DNA of 64,000 nt, from the NCBI GenBank assembly GCA_013824115.1, contig PNNG01000005.1, forward strand, positions 67,075-131,074. Direction: 5' to 3'. The position numbers and the translations under genes were made by a program. The stretch's first letter is position 1, and every line of letters starts with the position of its first letter. Below, piece after piece: positions 35,766 through 45,349 of the stretch. Source of the stretch: Sphingobacteriaceae bacterium (GTDB lineage: Bacteria > Bacteroidota > Bacteroidia > UBA7662). The notes below the pieces were generated by a model, which worked only from the letters and a program-made list of their open reading frames with translations, was not told the DNA's origin and did no database searches.

Positions 35766-36559
35766 CTCCCGAAGCCTACATATCCTCCGGCATCCTTGAG
35801 CTGTACGTGATGGGTTCGCTTGAATCCGAAGAAATGGCTGAAGTGGAAGCAATGGCACAACGCCACCCTGAGGTGCTTGCTGCCATCAACGACATACGCG
35901 ACACCCTGGGCGAATTTGGTGCCCTGCATGCCCAAAGTCCTCCACCCGCCTTGCGCAGCAAGGTGCTCGAAAGTATTGCCGCCGTGGCCGCCGAAGAACT
36001 GCCAGTGGTACCCATGATCAGCAAAGCCGAAATCAGCGTGAAATACGCCCGCGTGGCCATTGCCGCCAGTATTGCGCTCTTTTTGCTGAGTGCCTTAACA
36101 GCCGTGAATTTTTACTTGCGCTGGCAAGAAGCCGCTACTTTGGCCAACAGCCTCTTGGCAGAAAAAACGCAGCTGGCTGCCGAACGCGATGTGCTGCAAG
36201 CCCGCGCCAGCGAAAGCAGCGAGCTGCTGGCCCTCATTGCCCAGCCCGATTTCCGCCTGGTAAACCTCAAAGGCACCGAAAAACACCCCGAAGCCTCGGC
36301 ATTGGTGGCCTGGAACCCCGGCAGCGCCGAAGTATACCTGTGGGTGAACGACTTGCCGCAACCAGCTGCCGATGAGCAGTACCAACTCTGGGCCATTGTA
36401 GATGGTCAGCCACAAGATGCCGGCGTATTCGACCTGGGCCAGGGCAGCCTCAAGATGAAGGATTTTGGTAAGGCCCAGGCCTTTGCCATCACCCTCGAAC
36501 GCAAAGGCGGCAGTCCAACCCCCAATTTAGAGCAGTTGCATGTGATTGGGACGTTGTAA
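35762..36559 (+). CDS. RskA-like anti-sigma factor
   Basis: 265 residues starting at GTG, overlapping the sigma gene stop. The N-terminal 70 residues (LELYVMGSLESEEMAEVEAMA) form the sigma-binding domain typical of RskA-type anti-sigma factors and lack the HxxxCxxC zinc motif. One membrane helix lies at about residues 98-120. The rest is periplasmic and matches the C-terminal RskA domain (ALVAWNPGSAEVYLWVNDLP, QYQLWAIVDGQP). The signal that releases the sigma factor is unknown. Confidence 0.92.
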   Translation: MTPEAYISSGILELYVMGSLESEEMAEVEAMAQRHPEVLAAINDIRDTLGEFGALHAQSPPPALRSKVLESIAAVAAEELPVVPMISKAEISVKYARVAIAASIALFLLSALTAVNFYLRWQEAATLANSLLAEKTQLAAERDVLQARASESSELLALIAQPDFRLVNLKGTEKHPEASALVAWNPGSAEVYLWVNDLPQPAADEQYQLWAIVDGQPQDAGVFDLGQGSLKMKDFGKAQAFAITLERKGGSPTPNLEQLHVIGTL

Positions 36560-36578
36560 GCTTTTAAGCGGAATAGAC

Positions 36579-36740
36579 ATGAAAGACGGTGCTGCAAAAG
36601 TGTTTTCAGCAAAGCAATTGGAATGGCTAAGGTCAGCCATTCAAGCAGGGATTGACAGTGGGATAGACGAAACCTTCGATCCCATCAAGCACCTTGCGTT
36701 TCTAAAGCAGCAAGCCTCGAAAAAGAAAAAACAACGGTAA
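36579..36740 (+). CDS. Small ParD-like protein, probably an antitoxin fragment
   Basis: 53 residues starting MKDGAAKVFSAKQLEWLRSA. The segment LRSAIQAGIDSGIDETFDP resembles the C-terminal, toxin-binding half of ParD antitoxins (LRxAIxxGxxSG...FD). The N-terminal ribbon-helix-helix of ParD is missing and no ParE toxin follows, since the next gene is recX. It may be an orphan remnant or a small stand-alone protein. An in-frame ATG at 36546 overlaps the anti-sigma gene and is less likely. Confidence 0.45.
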   Translation: MKDGAAKVFSAKQLEWLRSAIQAGIDSGIDETFDPIKHLAFLKQQASKKKKQR

Positions 36741-36774
36741 TACAACCCGATTTGCCGATTGCCCTAAACAACCC

Positions 36775-37245
36775 ATGCCCCGCCCGCCCAAAAACGCCTC
36801 GCCCCTCGACCGCCTGCGGCACTACTGCGCCTACCAGGAACGCTGCCACAGCGAGGTAAAGGCCAAATTGCGCGATTGGGAAGTGCCCTGGCAAGAACAC
36901 GATGAACTGGTGGCTACCCTCGTGGCCGAAAATTACCTCAACGAACTGCGCTACGCCAAACTCTACGCCCGCAGCAAAATGCGGCAAAAGCAGTGGGGCG
37001 TGCAAAAAATCAAGCAGGGACTCAAAGCCAAACAGGTTTCAGACTACTGCATCCGCGAGGCCCTCAAAGAGCTAGTGGCCGACGAATACAACGATGCCCT
37101 CCAAAAAGCGGCCACCCGCAAATGGGAAGCGCTAAAAACCGAAACGCCATTGGTGCGCAAGCACAAACTGGTGCGTTACCTGCTAAGCAAAGGCTACGAA
37201 AGCGAAGCGGTGTGGGCGCTGGTGAACCGCTTGGCGGGGGAGTGA
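36775..37245 (+). CDS. recX: Regulatory protein RecX
   Basis: 156 residues of three-helix RecX repeats (LRHYCAYQERCHSEVKAKL; LVAENYLNELRYAKLYARSKMRQKQWG in parts; IKQGLKAKQVSDYCI; HKLVRYLLSKGYESEAVWALV). RecX binds RecA filaments and limits recombinase activity. recA is not adjacent. This is the last typical core gene before the AT-rich island. Confidence 0.9.
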   Translation: MPRPPKNASPLDRLRHYCAYQERCHSEVKAKLRDWEVPWQEHDELVATLVAENYLNELRYAKLYARSKMRQKQWGVQKIKQGLKAKQVSDYCIREALKELVADEYNDALQKAATRKWEALKTETPLVRKHKLVRYLLSKGYESEAVWALVNRLAGE

Positions 37246-37292
37246 TTGGAGGTTGGCCGGTCCCTGCGTTCCCTGCGTTACCTGAGCGCAGT

Positions 37293-37341
37293 CGAAGGGA
37301 GAAGCCGAAGGGAGGAGCCGAAGGGAGGAGTCGAAGGGCGG
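37293..37341. repeat. 13-bp tandem repeat plus CTGACCGCTGT repeats in the gap after recX
   Basis: Units CGAAGGGAGAAGC, CGAAGGGAGGAGC, CGAAGGGAGGAGT and a partial CGAAGGGCGG lie in tandem. Just upstream, CTGAGCGCAGTCGAAGG is the same word as in dispersed copies A and B. From about 37350 to 37425 the word CTGACCGCTGT occurs three times. The rest of the 387-base gap (to 37632) is AT-rich with no gene or clear promoter box. Confidence 0.7.
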
Positions 37342-37632
37342 CTTTCTGCTAATCGCTGACCGCTGTTGAGCTGACGGCTGACCGCTGTAGGCAAATCGCA
37401 GTACAACTGACCGCTGTTCAGCCACCTAGCCCCAACTCAAAAAATAATATAGGTTGGTGCGGTTTCGTGTGTTTTCTTTGTTAACTTGCTACAGCTAAGA
37501 AAATTTCGCCTTTCATTCCGAGTGGGGAGAATAGGCGGAAGTTTTTGGTGGGTATGAACACGAATCGGTCATTTTATTGACTAATGTGCAACTATTCAAC
37601 ATACTGGACATTAAGACTAAAAAATAAACAAC

Positions 37633-38898
37633 ATGAACGACATAATTTGCCCTAATTGCAAGAAAGCATTTAAAGTAGATGAAGCAGGATTTGCTGACAT
37701 TTTAAAACAAGTTAGAGACCATCAATTTGAAGAAGAATTGCTTAGCCGATTGGCACTTGCTGAAAAAGAAAAGGAAAGTGCCGTAAAACTTGCGGAAGCA
37801 AATCTTAGAAACTCTTTACAGGAACAACTTGCAAAGAAAGACAAAGAATTAACTGAACTAAAAGCACAAAAAGACGCAGAACTTTCCCAAAAACTAACTC
37901 AAAAGGAATCGGAATTACTTCAACTTAAAGCGAAACTTGAAAACATAGAAGTTGAGAAAAAACTTGCTGTTACCGAAGCCACTCAAAAAGTTGAAAAGGA
38001 AAGAGACGAGTTAGCAAACGCTATAAAACTTAAAGACACCGAAAAAGAACTTCTTGGAAAATCGCTAAGCGAAAAATATTTGGCTGAATTAAAGGAGAAA
38101 GATGCAATCATAAAACACAAGGACGAAGAAATTGCATTAAGAAAAGATATGAAGTTGAAACTATCAACCAAAATGATAGGTGAAACGCTTGAACAACATT
38201 GCGAAACTGAATTTAATAAACTTCGTGCAACGGCTTTTCAAAGAGCATATTTTGAAAAGGACAACGATTCCAAATCTGGAAGCAAAGGCGATTTTATTTA
38301 TCGAGAAACTGACGAAGCAGGAAATGAAATCATTTCAATAATGTTTGAAATGAAAAACGAAGGGGATGAAACTGCAACAAAAAAGAGAAACGAAGACTTT
38401 CTAAAAGAACTCGACAAAGATAGAACAGAGAAAAAATGTGAATACGCTGTACTTGTTTCGCTTTTAGAAGCTGATAGCGAATATTATAATTCAGGGATTG
38501 TTGATGTATCGCATAAATTCAGCAAAATGTATGTAGTCCGTCCGCAGTTTTTCATCCCTATAATTACATTGCTTCGAAACGCAGCTATGAACTCCTTGCA
38601 ATACAAAGCAGAACTCGCATTAGTAAAAAATCAAAATATAGATATTACAAATTTTGAAGAGAAGGTAAATAACTTCAAAGAAGGTTTTGCAAGAAACTAC
38701 GAATTGGCAAGTCGAAAGTTCAAGACAGCAATTGAAGAAATAGACAAAACCATAGACCACTTACAAAAGACAAAAGATGCTTTGCTCTCATCTGACAACA
38801 ATCTTCGCCTTGCCAATCAAAAAGCCGAAGACTTAACCATTAAAAAGTTAACTCACGGTAATCCCACAATGAAAGCCAAATTTGACGAACTAAAATAA
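37633..38898 (+). CDS. DUF2130 protein: zinc-knuckle-like start, coiled coil, nuclease-like C-terminal domain
   Basis: 421 residues. The N-terminus has a single CPNCKKAF motif. Residues about 30-190 are a long Glu/Lys-rich coiled coil. From about 190 the DUF2130 domain contains [21 protein letters not shown] and IMFEMKNE. The GD..., then ExK spacing is what a PD-(D/E)XK nuclease active site would show, and I recall DUF2130 being placed in that clan. Codon use is strongly AT-biased compared with recX. It lies 12 bases before the giant helicase gene, so the two form an operon and probably one module. Function is unproven; defence or DNA processing is inferred. Confidence 0.8.
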   Translation: MNDIICPNCKKAFKVDEAGFADILKQVRDHQFEEELLSRLALAEKEKESAVKLAEANLRNSLQEQLAKKDKELTELKAQKDAELSQKLTQKESELLQLKAKLENIEVEKKLAVTEATQKVEKERDELANAIKLKDTEKELLGKSLSEKYLAELKEKDAIIKHKDEEIALRKDMKLKLSTKMIGETLEQHCETEFNKLRATAFQRAYFEKDNDSKSGSKGDFIYRETDEAGNEIISIMFEMKNEGDETATKKRNEDFLKELDKDRTEKKCEYAVLVSLLEADSEYYNSGIVDVSHKFSKMYVVRPQFFIPIITLLRNAAMNSLQYKAELALVKNQNIDITNFEEKVNNFKEGFARNYELASRKFKTAIEEIDKTIDHLQKTKDALLSSDNNLRLANQKAEDLTIKKLTHGNPTMKAKFDELK

Positions 38899-38910
38899 TT
38901 CATTCAAGTC

Positions 38911-41900
38911 ATGCAAGAACAATCTAATCTCTTAATACATAAGCAAACACTGCCCTTTTTAAATATCTCATTATATCTGAACGACATCAAGCCGATTCAG
39001 TCTTTGGTAATTGAAAATACTTCCGATACTGATTCTGCTCCGCTTAAAATAAAGATAACGGCTGACCTTGCTTGTATAGAGATATTTGATTTCAATGTTT
39101 CGCTTGTTCCTGCCAAGAAAGAAGTAAAAATTCCACTTGAGAATTTGAAAGTAAATCGTGATTTTTTAAATAAACTTTCAGAAACCGAAAAAGCAAATAT
39201 TACTATTGAGATTATAGAAAATGAAAAGGTATTAATCAAAGAAGAAATTGCGATTAATGTTCATCCGTTGGAGCATTTTGGTGGATTACAGATTCTACCT
39301 GAACTAATTGCTGCTTACATTACACCGAATCACCCATACATATACCATATCAAGCGAAAAGCAATTGAAATCCTTGAAAGGCAAGGTTTGAAAACGGCTT
39401 TTGAGGGCTATCAAAGCAACGACCAAGAACGGGTTTTACAAATCATGTCAGCAATTTATTCAGCTATACAAAGCGAAGAAATTGTTTACAGTTCATTGCC
39501 TCCTGGATATGAAGAAACAGGACAAAGGTTACGCTTATTAAACACTATTCAGCAAGAAAAATTTGGCAATTGCATTGACATAAGTTTATTGTTTGCTGCG
39601 TGTTTAGAAGCCGTTGACCTTAATCCAATTTTAATTATTGTTCGCGGTCATGCTTTTGTAGGATGTTGGCTACAAGACGACAAATTTCCCGAAGTAATTA
39701 ATGACGATAAAACAGCCATTACAAAACGTCTTTCTAAGGGCATCCGTGAAATGGCAGCCGTTGAAGCAACAAGCGTTTGCAAAGGCAATAACATCAAGTT
39801 CAGTGATGCACTTAATGCAGGTGAGGCACAATTGGTTCAGAAAGAAGAATTTTTGCTTTCAGTAGATATAAAACGTGCAAGAACACTTCGTATTCGCCCA
39901 CTGCCTTTGCTGACAAACTCAACTGGAGCGCAGTTGGATATAGAAGCATTAAAAGAGACTGAAACGGCTGCAATGGAAAAGCAGTTTGAAATTGGAACCA
40001 TTTATCAAGATGAGTTACTCCAAGGAAAACAGTCAAAAACGAAACAAAAAATATGGGAGCGTAAACTGTTAGACTTATCGCTTCGCAATAACTTATTAAA
40101 TCTTCATATCACCCGAAATATGCTCCAATTGGTTGATATTGATATCAGTCATTTGGAAGACACCCTGTCTGACGGCAAAAGTTTTTCAATTATGCCTAAT
40201 CCGAATGCCGAGGTTTTAAGGAAGTATAATGTATTTACTCAACCGCTTCATCATTCATCACCCTTATATCAATTAGCAAATGACGAACTAAAACACAATC
40301 GTTTACTAACACATTATCATCAACAAGACTTAGACAACATACTCGTATATATACATAAGAATGCAAAACAAGCCATTGAAGAAAACGGCTCAAGCACTTT
40401 ATATTTAGCGGTTGGACTTCTGAAATGGTTCGATAGAAAAACTCCTGAACAACCGAGATATGCACCTATTCTATTAGTGCCAGTTGAAATTAGTCGCAGG
40501 TCAGTTAATAGCAAGTTTACATTAAAGAGTCGTGAAGAAGAAACCATGATAAACATTACATTGGTTGAATTTCTTCGTCAAGAATATGAACTCAACTTAA
40601 GTGCTTTAGAGCAACTTCCAACGGATGATAAGGGTGTTGATGTTGCTAAAGTAATGGGTATTCTTCGCAGGGCTGTAATGCAATTGAAAGGATGGGATGT
40701 TGAAGAACAACTTGTATTAGGCAATTTCTCTTTTAGCAAACTTATTCTTTGGAAAGACATTGTTGCTCACCAAGAAGATTTGCTAAAAAGCGACATGGTG
40801 CGAAGTTTGGTTGATGGAAAATTAGTGCTTAGTGAAAATCATGAACCACATTCAGCCAGCGAATTTGACAGCATCGCTTCTCAGTCGGTAGTGTTGCCAA
40901 TTCCTACAGATGTATCACAAATGGAAGCTGTGCTTGCTGCACAAAAAGGACAAAGTTTTATTTTACATGGTCCTCCCGGAACAGGAAAATCACAAACAAT
41001 AACGAACATCATTGCAGACGCTTTGTATCGTGGTAAAAGAGTTTTGTTTGTTGCTGCTAAAAAAGCTGCATTAGATGTTGTGCATAGACGATTGGAGCAA
41101 ATCGGACTTGCTCCATTTACATTAGAATTACACTCCAACAAGTCAAAAAAATCAGATGCATTAGAACAGTTAGCAAAATCAATTGAAACGGCAAAACTTG
41201 CAAGAACAGCCGACTTTCAACAAGAAGCCCAACGTTTAGATGCTGCTAAAAAAGCTATCAGCGACTATGTGAATGTTTTACATAAAAAGCAACCTACAGG
41301 CTGGAGTTTATATGACAACATAACAGCCTTAGAAAACTATCAGGAATACAACTTTCCTAAGAACTTTATACCCGAATCAGTTCTTCAAAATTTAAACGCA
41401 TCACTTTTGCAACAATGGACGGATTGGCTTCCTCAATACCATTCTATTGCTGCTTTAATAGTGCATCCGTCAGAAAATCCTTTAGTCGCTCTTAATTTAT
41501 CGCTGTATTCCCCTACGTTAAACGATGAAATATTATTACAAACCCAAAAACTATTAAGACAATTGCCTAATTTGCAAGGCAACTCTGAAAGTTTAGCTAA
41601 ATCAATACACTTTCCTTTTTCAATTAAAGCAAAATCTGAATGGGAACATTTTGTGCATATTGTTTCCACACTTCAACAACTCCCAGACATACCATTAGAA
41701 CTTATTCGTTATTTGGCAGACAAGGAGAATTATAGCATTTATGAAGAATGGAGTAAGACGTATATCCAATATCAGAAAGTTTTAAGCAGCATTTTACAGA
41801 GTTATAATCGCAACATCTTAAACACAGATGTTTCGGCAATTGAAATACAATGGAAACAAGCTCAGCAAAGTTGGTTCTTACCCAAATGGTTACAAACAAG

Positions 41901-44721
41901 AAAAGTAAAAAAGGAGTTGTCTGTTTTTAGAAATGCTCCATTTAATAATGACAGCGAAGTTGAGCAACTCTTTTCCTTCAACAATGAGTTACAAGAAGTT
42001 AAAAGGCTTTTACAACTAAGTCGTTTTGCTCCTGTGCAACAGGCGTTGAAAAATTTGTTTAAAGACGAACAGACGGATTTAACTGATATAGGGAACAAAG
42101 CTGCATTAGTTCAACAGATTAGCACACTGACAAATTTATGGGAACGGAACGCACTCGTTAAATGGGTTCAGATTTTACAAGAGAAAAACTTGCACTATTC
42201 AGATGAGATAAAAACAAACAACTCATCTGTAATTACTGCTTTTATTGAAATTTCAACCGCATTCATCGAACAAAGAAAAAGCTATGAAACACTAACAGGT
42301 ATTCATTTTCAACAGACAGAAAATTGGAATTCTGAAACCATTACGCAGTTACAAAATATACAAACGAATTTACCACACCTAAAGAACTGGATGAACTATG
42401 TGCAACTACATAAACAAGGCGAATCTATGCGGTTGCAATGGCTTATAAGTGCTTATGAAAACAAAATCTGTAGCATTGAGAAGTTAGCAGATTATTTTCA
42501 TTACACCGTTCATACTTCTGTTGCTCAAAGAATTATTTCACAACATGAGGCACTAAGTTTGTTTAATGTTGGTTTGCTTGAAAGTAAAATTGAACAGTAT
42601 AAAAAGATTGCAAAAGACTTTCAATATCTCACTATACAGGAGTTGCGTGTAAAATTGGCTGCCCAGTTGCCAAACACAACAACCGAAGCAATGCAAAGTT
42701 CTGAAATTGGCATACTGCAACGTGCTATTAAAAACAGAGGACGAGGTTTAAGCATTAGGAAACTATTTGACCAAATTCCAACCTTGCTACCACGCATAGC
42801 ACCTTGTATGCTTATGAGTCCCATTTCGGTTGCACAGTATTTTGATGTAAGCAAGAAGCATTTTGATATTTTGATTTTTGATGAGGCATCCCAATTACCG
42901 ACTTGCGAAGCAGTAAGTGCCTTAGCAAGAGCGAAACAAGCGGTAATTGTTGGAGACCCAAAACAAATGCCCCCTACATCATTTTTCAGCACTATTAAGT
43001 TAGATGAGGAAAATATGGATGTTGAAGATTTAGAAAGCATATTGGATGATTGCTTGTCCTTGTCTGTTCCTTCAAAATACTTATTGCGACACTATCGTAG
43101 CAAACACGAAAGTTTAATTGCTTTCAGCAATGTAAATTATTACGAAAACAAGCTGCTCACATTCCCATCATCAGATGATTTAAACCGTAAGGTAAAATAC
43201 CATCAAGTAAAAGGCTTTTACGACAAGGGGAAAACACGAACAAACAAGTTTGAGGCTGATGAAATTGTAGAATTTGTAAAGTCGCACTACAACAATCCAC
43301 AAAAAAGAAAACTGAGTTTAGGCGTAGTTACATTCAGTCAGACACAACAAAATTTGATTGAAGATAAATTGCAGAAACTTTTTATGTCCGACCCGAAGTT
43401 AGAGGAATATGCAAACCAAAGTGATGAACCTTTATTCATCAAAAACTTAGAGAATGTTCAAGGCGATGAACGTGATGTTATTCTTTTTTCAGTTTGTTAT
43501 GCTCCTGATGAAGAAGGTAAAATGAGCATGAATTTTGGGCCTTTAAATCGGGATGGTGGTTGGCGAAGATTAAATGTAGCTGTTACACGTGCCCGTTACG
43601 AAATGCACATTTACGCTACACTTCATGCCGACCAAATAGATTTAAGTCGCACATCGGCAGAGGGTGTAGCTGGATTAAAAGCATTTTTGCATTTTGCCGA
43701 AAAAGGTCATTTGAGTGTTCGCCCCGAAGATGTTCAAGAAGCCATGAGCAAACAGCATTTGTCCGCAACTATAAGCAAAAAATTACAGGGGAAAGGGTTT
43801 GATGTTAAATGCAATATTGGAACTTCAGGCTTTAAAGTAGACATTGGCATTGTTCACCCCGACAAACCACAACAATATATTTTGGGCATTTTAATTGACG
43901 GTCATTACTATTTCAATGCACAAACAACCAATGACAGAGAAATGGTAATGCCTTCTGTGTTAAAAGCATTAGGTTGGAACGTTCACCGTATTTGGACAAT
44001 GGATTGGTTTGAAAATTCAGACAAGATTATTAATACAATAATTGAAAAGGTAAAGCATCTCCAAACACAGCCGGATATTAAGGAAGAGATAGTTTCTGAA
44101 CCGGTTGTTGAACCTGTGTTTGAACCCATAAAAGCCATTCCTGATGAAGTTCTAAGTAACAACAATGCAAGCAGACAAAAACCTTATGAAGCTGCTTCTT
44201 TAACTTCGATTTCTTCTGCAAGCAGTGAAACTATTTTTGAGTTTCAAAACCGTAACACTATTAAGCAACAATTACAAACTTTAATAGACACAGAAGCGCC
44301 TATCAGTAAAAGTTTGCTGTATAAAAAGGTATTGCAGGCATGGAACACAAGTCGTGCAGGAGCAAGATTAGACAAACATTTAGAAGGAATAATCAAAGAA
44401 ATGAATGTGGTTGAATCTACTCATCATCAACCCTTTTATTGGGGCAACAACACTACATTAGACTACTACCGTAGCAATGACATTGAAAAACGTAATATGG
44501 AAGACATTGCTCCGGAAGAAGTCATTGTAGCTTTAGTGGAAGTAGTAACAAACAATTTTAGTATAGAAGAAGATGAACTCCTTCGCTACTTAGCAAGAAC
44601 TTTCGGTTTTGCCAAGCTGGGCAAACAGATTGACACTTTACTTCGTTACACCATTGACATAGCCGTAAAACAAGGGAAAGTGAAAAGAGAAAGCAATAGA
44701 ATTAAATTAGTTGACAAATGA
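38911..44721 (+). CDS. Giant DUF4011/SF1 helicase/MTES_1575/DUF3320 protein, candidate anti-phage effector
   Basis: 1,936 residues in one AT-rich frame. In order: a beta-rich N-terminus; a transglutaminase-like domain with Cys near 220 (GNCIDISLLFAACLEA) and His near 247 (RGHAFVGCW); a DUF4011 segment near 380 (WERKLLDLSLRNNLLN); an SF1/UPF1-like helicase with Walker A GPPGTGKSQT near 688, Walker B LIFDEASQLP near 1325, GDPKQMPP near 1349, VQGDERDVI near 1517 and VAVTRAR near 1556; an MTES_1575/Vsr-like nuclease domain near 1640-1700 (VDIGIVHP, LIDGHYY, LGWNVHRIWTMDW); and a C-terminal DUF3320. DUF4011-helicase-Vsr proteins have been reported in defence surveys (Hhe type). In the nuclease motif the usual acidic residue of the IExDG strand appears to be Leu. 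Confidence 0.85.
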   Translation: MQEQSNLLIHKQTLPFLNISLYLNDIKPIQSLVIENTSDTDSAPLKIKITADLACIEIFDFNVSLVPAKKEVKIPLENLKVNRDFLNKLSETEKANITIEIIENEKVLIKEEIAINVHPLEHFGGLQILPELIAAYITPNHPYIYHIKRKAIEILERQGLKTAFEGYQSNDQERVLQIMSAIYSAIQSEEIVYSSLPPGYEETGQRLRLLNTIQQEKFGNCIDISLLFAACLEAVDLNPILIIVRGHAFVGCWLQDDKFPEVINDDKTAITKRLSKGIREMAAVEATSVCKGNNIKFSDALNAGEAQLVQKEEFLLSVDIKRARTLRIRPLPLLTNSTGAQLDIEALKETETAAMEKQFEIGTIYQDELLQGKQSKTKQKIWERKLLDLSLRNNLLNLHITRNMLQLVDIDISHLEDTLSDGKSFSIMPNPNAEVLRKYNVFTQPLHHSSPLYQLANDELKHNRLLTHYHQQDLDNILVYIHKNAKQAIEENGSSTLYLAVGLLKWFDRKTPEQPRYAPILLVPVEISRRSVNSKFTLKSREEETMINITLVEFLRQEYELNLSALEQLPTDDKGVDVAKVMGILRRAVMQLKGWDVEEQLVLGNFSFSKLILWKDIVAHQEDLLKSDMVRSLVDGKLVLSENHEPHSASEFDSIASQSVVLPIPTDVSQMEAVLAAQKGQSFILHGPPGTGKSQTITNIIADALYRGKRVLFVAAKKAALDVVHRRLEQIGLAPFTLELHSNKSKKSDALEQLAKSIETAKLARTADFQQEAQRLDAAKKAISDYVNVLHKKQPTGWSLYDNITALENYQEYNFPKNFIPESVLQNLNASLLQQWTDWLPQYHSIAALIVHPSENPLVALNLSLYSPTLNDEILLQTQKLLRQLPNLQGNSESLAKSIHFPFSIKAKSEWEHFVHIVSTLQQLPDIPLELIRYLADKENYSIYEEWSKTYIQYQKVLSSILQSYNRNILNTDVSAIEIQWKQAQQSWFLPKWLQTRKVKKELSVFRNAPFNNDSEVEQLFSFNNELQEVKRLLQLSRFAPVQQALKNLFKDEQTDLTDIGNKAALVQQISTLTNLWERNALVKWVQILQEKNLHYSDEIKTNNSSVITAFIEISTAFIEQRKSYETLTGIHFQQTENWNSETITQLQNIQTNLPHLKNWMNYVQLHKQGESMRLQWLISAYENKICSIEKLADYFHYTVHTSVAQRIISQHEALSLFNVGLLESKIEQYKKIAKDFQYLTIQELRVKLAAQLPNTTTEAMQSSEIGILQRAIKNRGRGLSIRKLFDQIPTLLPRIAPCMLMSPISVAQYFDVSKKHFDILIFDEASQLPTCEAVSALARAKQAVIVGDPKQMPPTSFFSTIKLDEENMDVEDLESILDDCLSLSVPSKYLLRHYRSKHESLIAFSNVNYYENKLLTFPSSDDLNRKVKYHQVKGFYDKGKTRTNKFEADEIVEFVKSHYNNPQKRKLSLGVVTFSQTQQNLIEDKLQKLFMSDPKLEEYANQSDEPLFIKNLENVQGDERDVILFSVCYAPDEEGKMSMNFGPLNRDGGWRRLNVAVTRARYEMHIYATLHADQIDLSRTSAEGVAGLKAFLHFAEKGHLSVRPEDVQEAMSKQHLSATISKKLQGKGFDVKCNIGTSGFKVDIGIVHPDKPQQYILGILIDGHYYFNAQTTNDREMVMPSVLKALGWNVHRIWTMDWFENSDKIINTIIEKVKHLQTQPDIKEEIVSEPVVEPVFEPIKAIPDEVLSNNNASRQKPYEAASLTSISSASSETIFEFQNRNTIKQQLQTLIDTEAPISKSLLYKKVLQAWNTSRAGARLDKHLEGIIKEMNVVESTHHQPFYWGNNTTLDYYRSNDIEKRNMEDIAPEEVIVALVEVVTNNFSIEEDELLRYLARTFGFAKLGKQIDTLLRYTIDIAVKQGKVKRESNRIKLVDK

Positions 44722-45349
44722 TCAATCACACCGGACTAAAGGAAAGATAAACGGCTTTTAACATCTGTTTGACGAAATGGTGGCTGACGTGTTTCTATTA
44801 CAGTGTAGTGCTTAATCAAGGTGCAGATTCCTGTTTGAACTTTTGTGATAAAAGAGCGCCACTACGCAAAGCTGAAAACTGTCTAAAAACCTCTTCACTT
44901 ATTTAGTGTCTGTTGTCGTTTATTTCGTTCGTTTTCCGTGTTTCGAATCATGGAAATTGCTCACCGGTGAAGAGCGCCAGAAGATTCCTTTTTTGTGGGA
45001 TTAATGGAGGAGGTCATGGAGGCTGACAATGAAGTGCGACACATATATGCCCTTGGGTAGGCCCTGCCGGTGCGACTAAAATTTACCACCGCCGTTAACC
45101 TTCGCCAGATCATCCACCTATTGCCCCGAAACGTGCTCCAAGCTTAGCTAAAAGGGCTTGGCCACATTTTTCGCTTTGTAAACGCATTGCTACACGCATC
45201 AGGCTTCAATCTGCTGAAGCTGTCCCAAGCAGGACAATCGTTCGAATAATTTTCGTGCTACGCTTACAACCCGCCGAAATGCGTTATATTGGGGGATGAA
45301 ACGGGGGTTTTGAGACAAACTGAGGTTATGTGCAACCCAAAGTCAAAAT
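44722..45349. other. Gene-free stretch inside the AT-rich island
   Basis: 628 bases with no intact gene. A plus-strand phrase at about 45077-45248 reads KFTTAVNLRQIIHLLPRNVLQ, then a stop, then LKGLGHIFRFVNALLHASG, and may be a decayed transposase or other protein fragment. I could not name a family. No promoter box matching TAnnTTTG was found for the gene at 45350. Confidence 0.35.
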
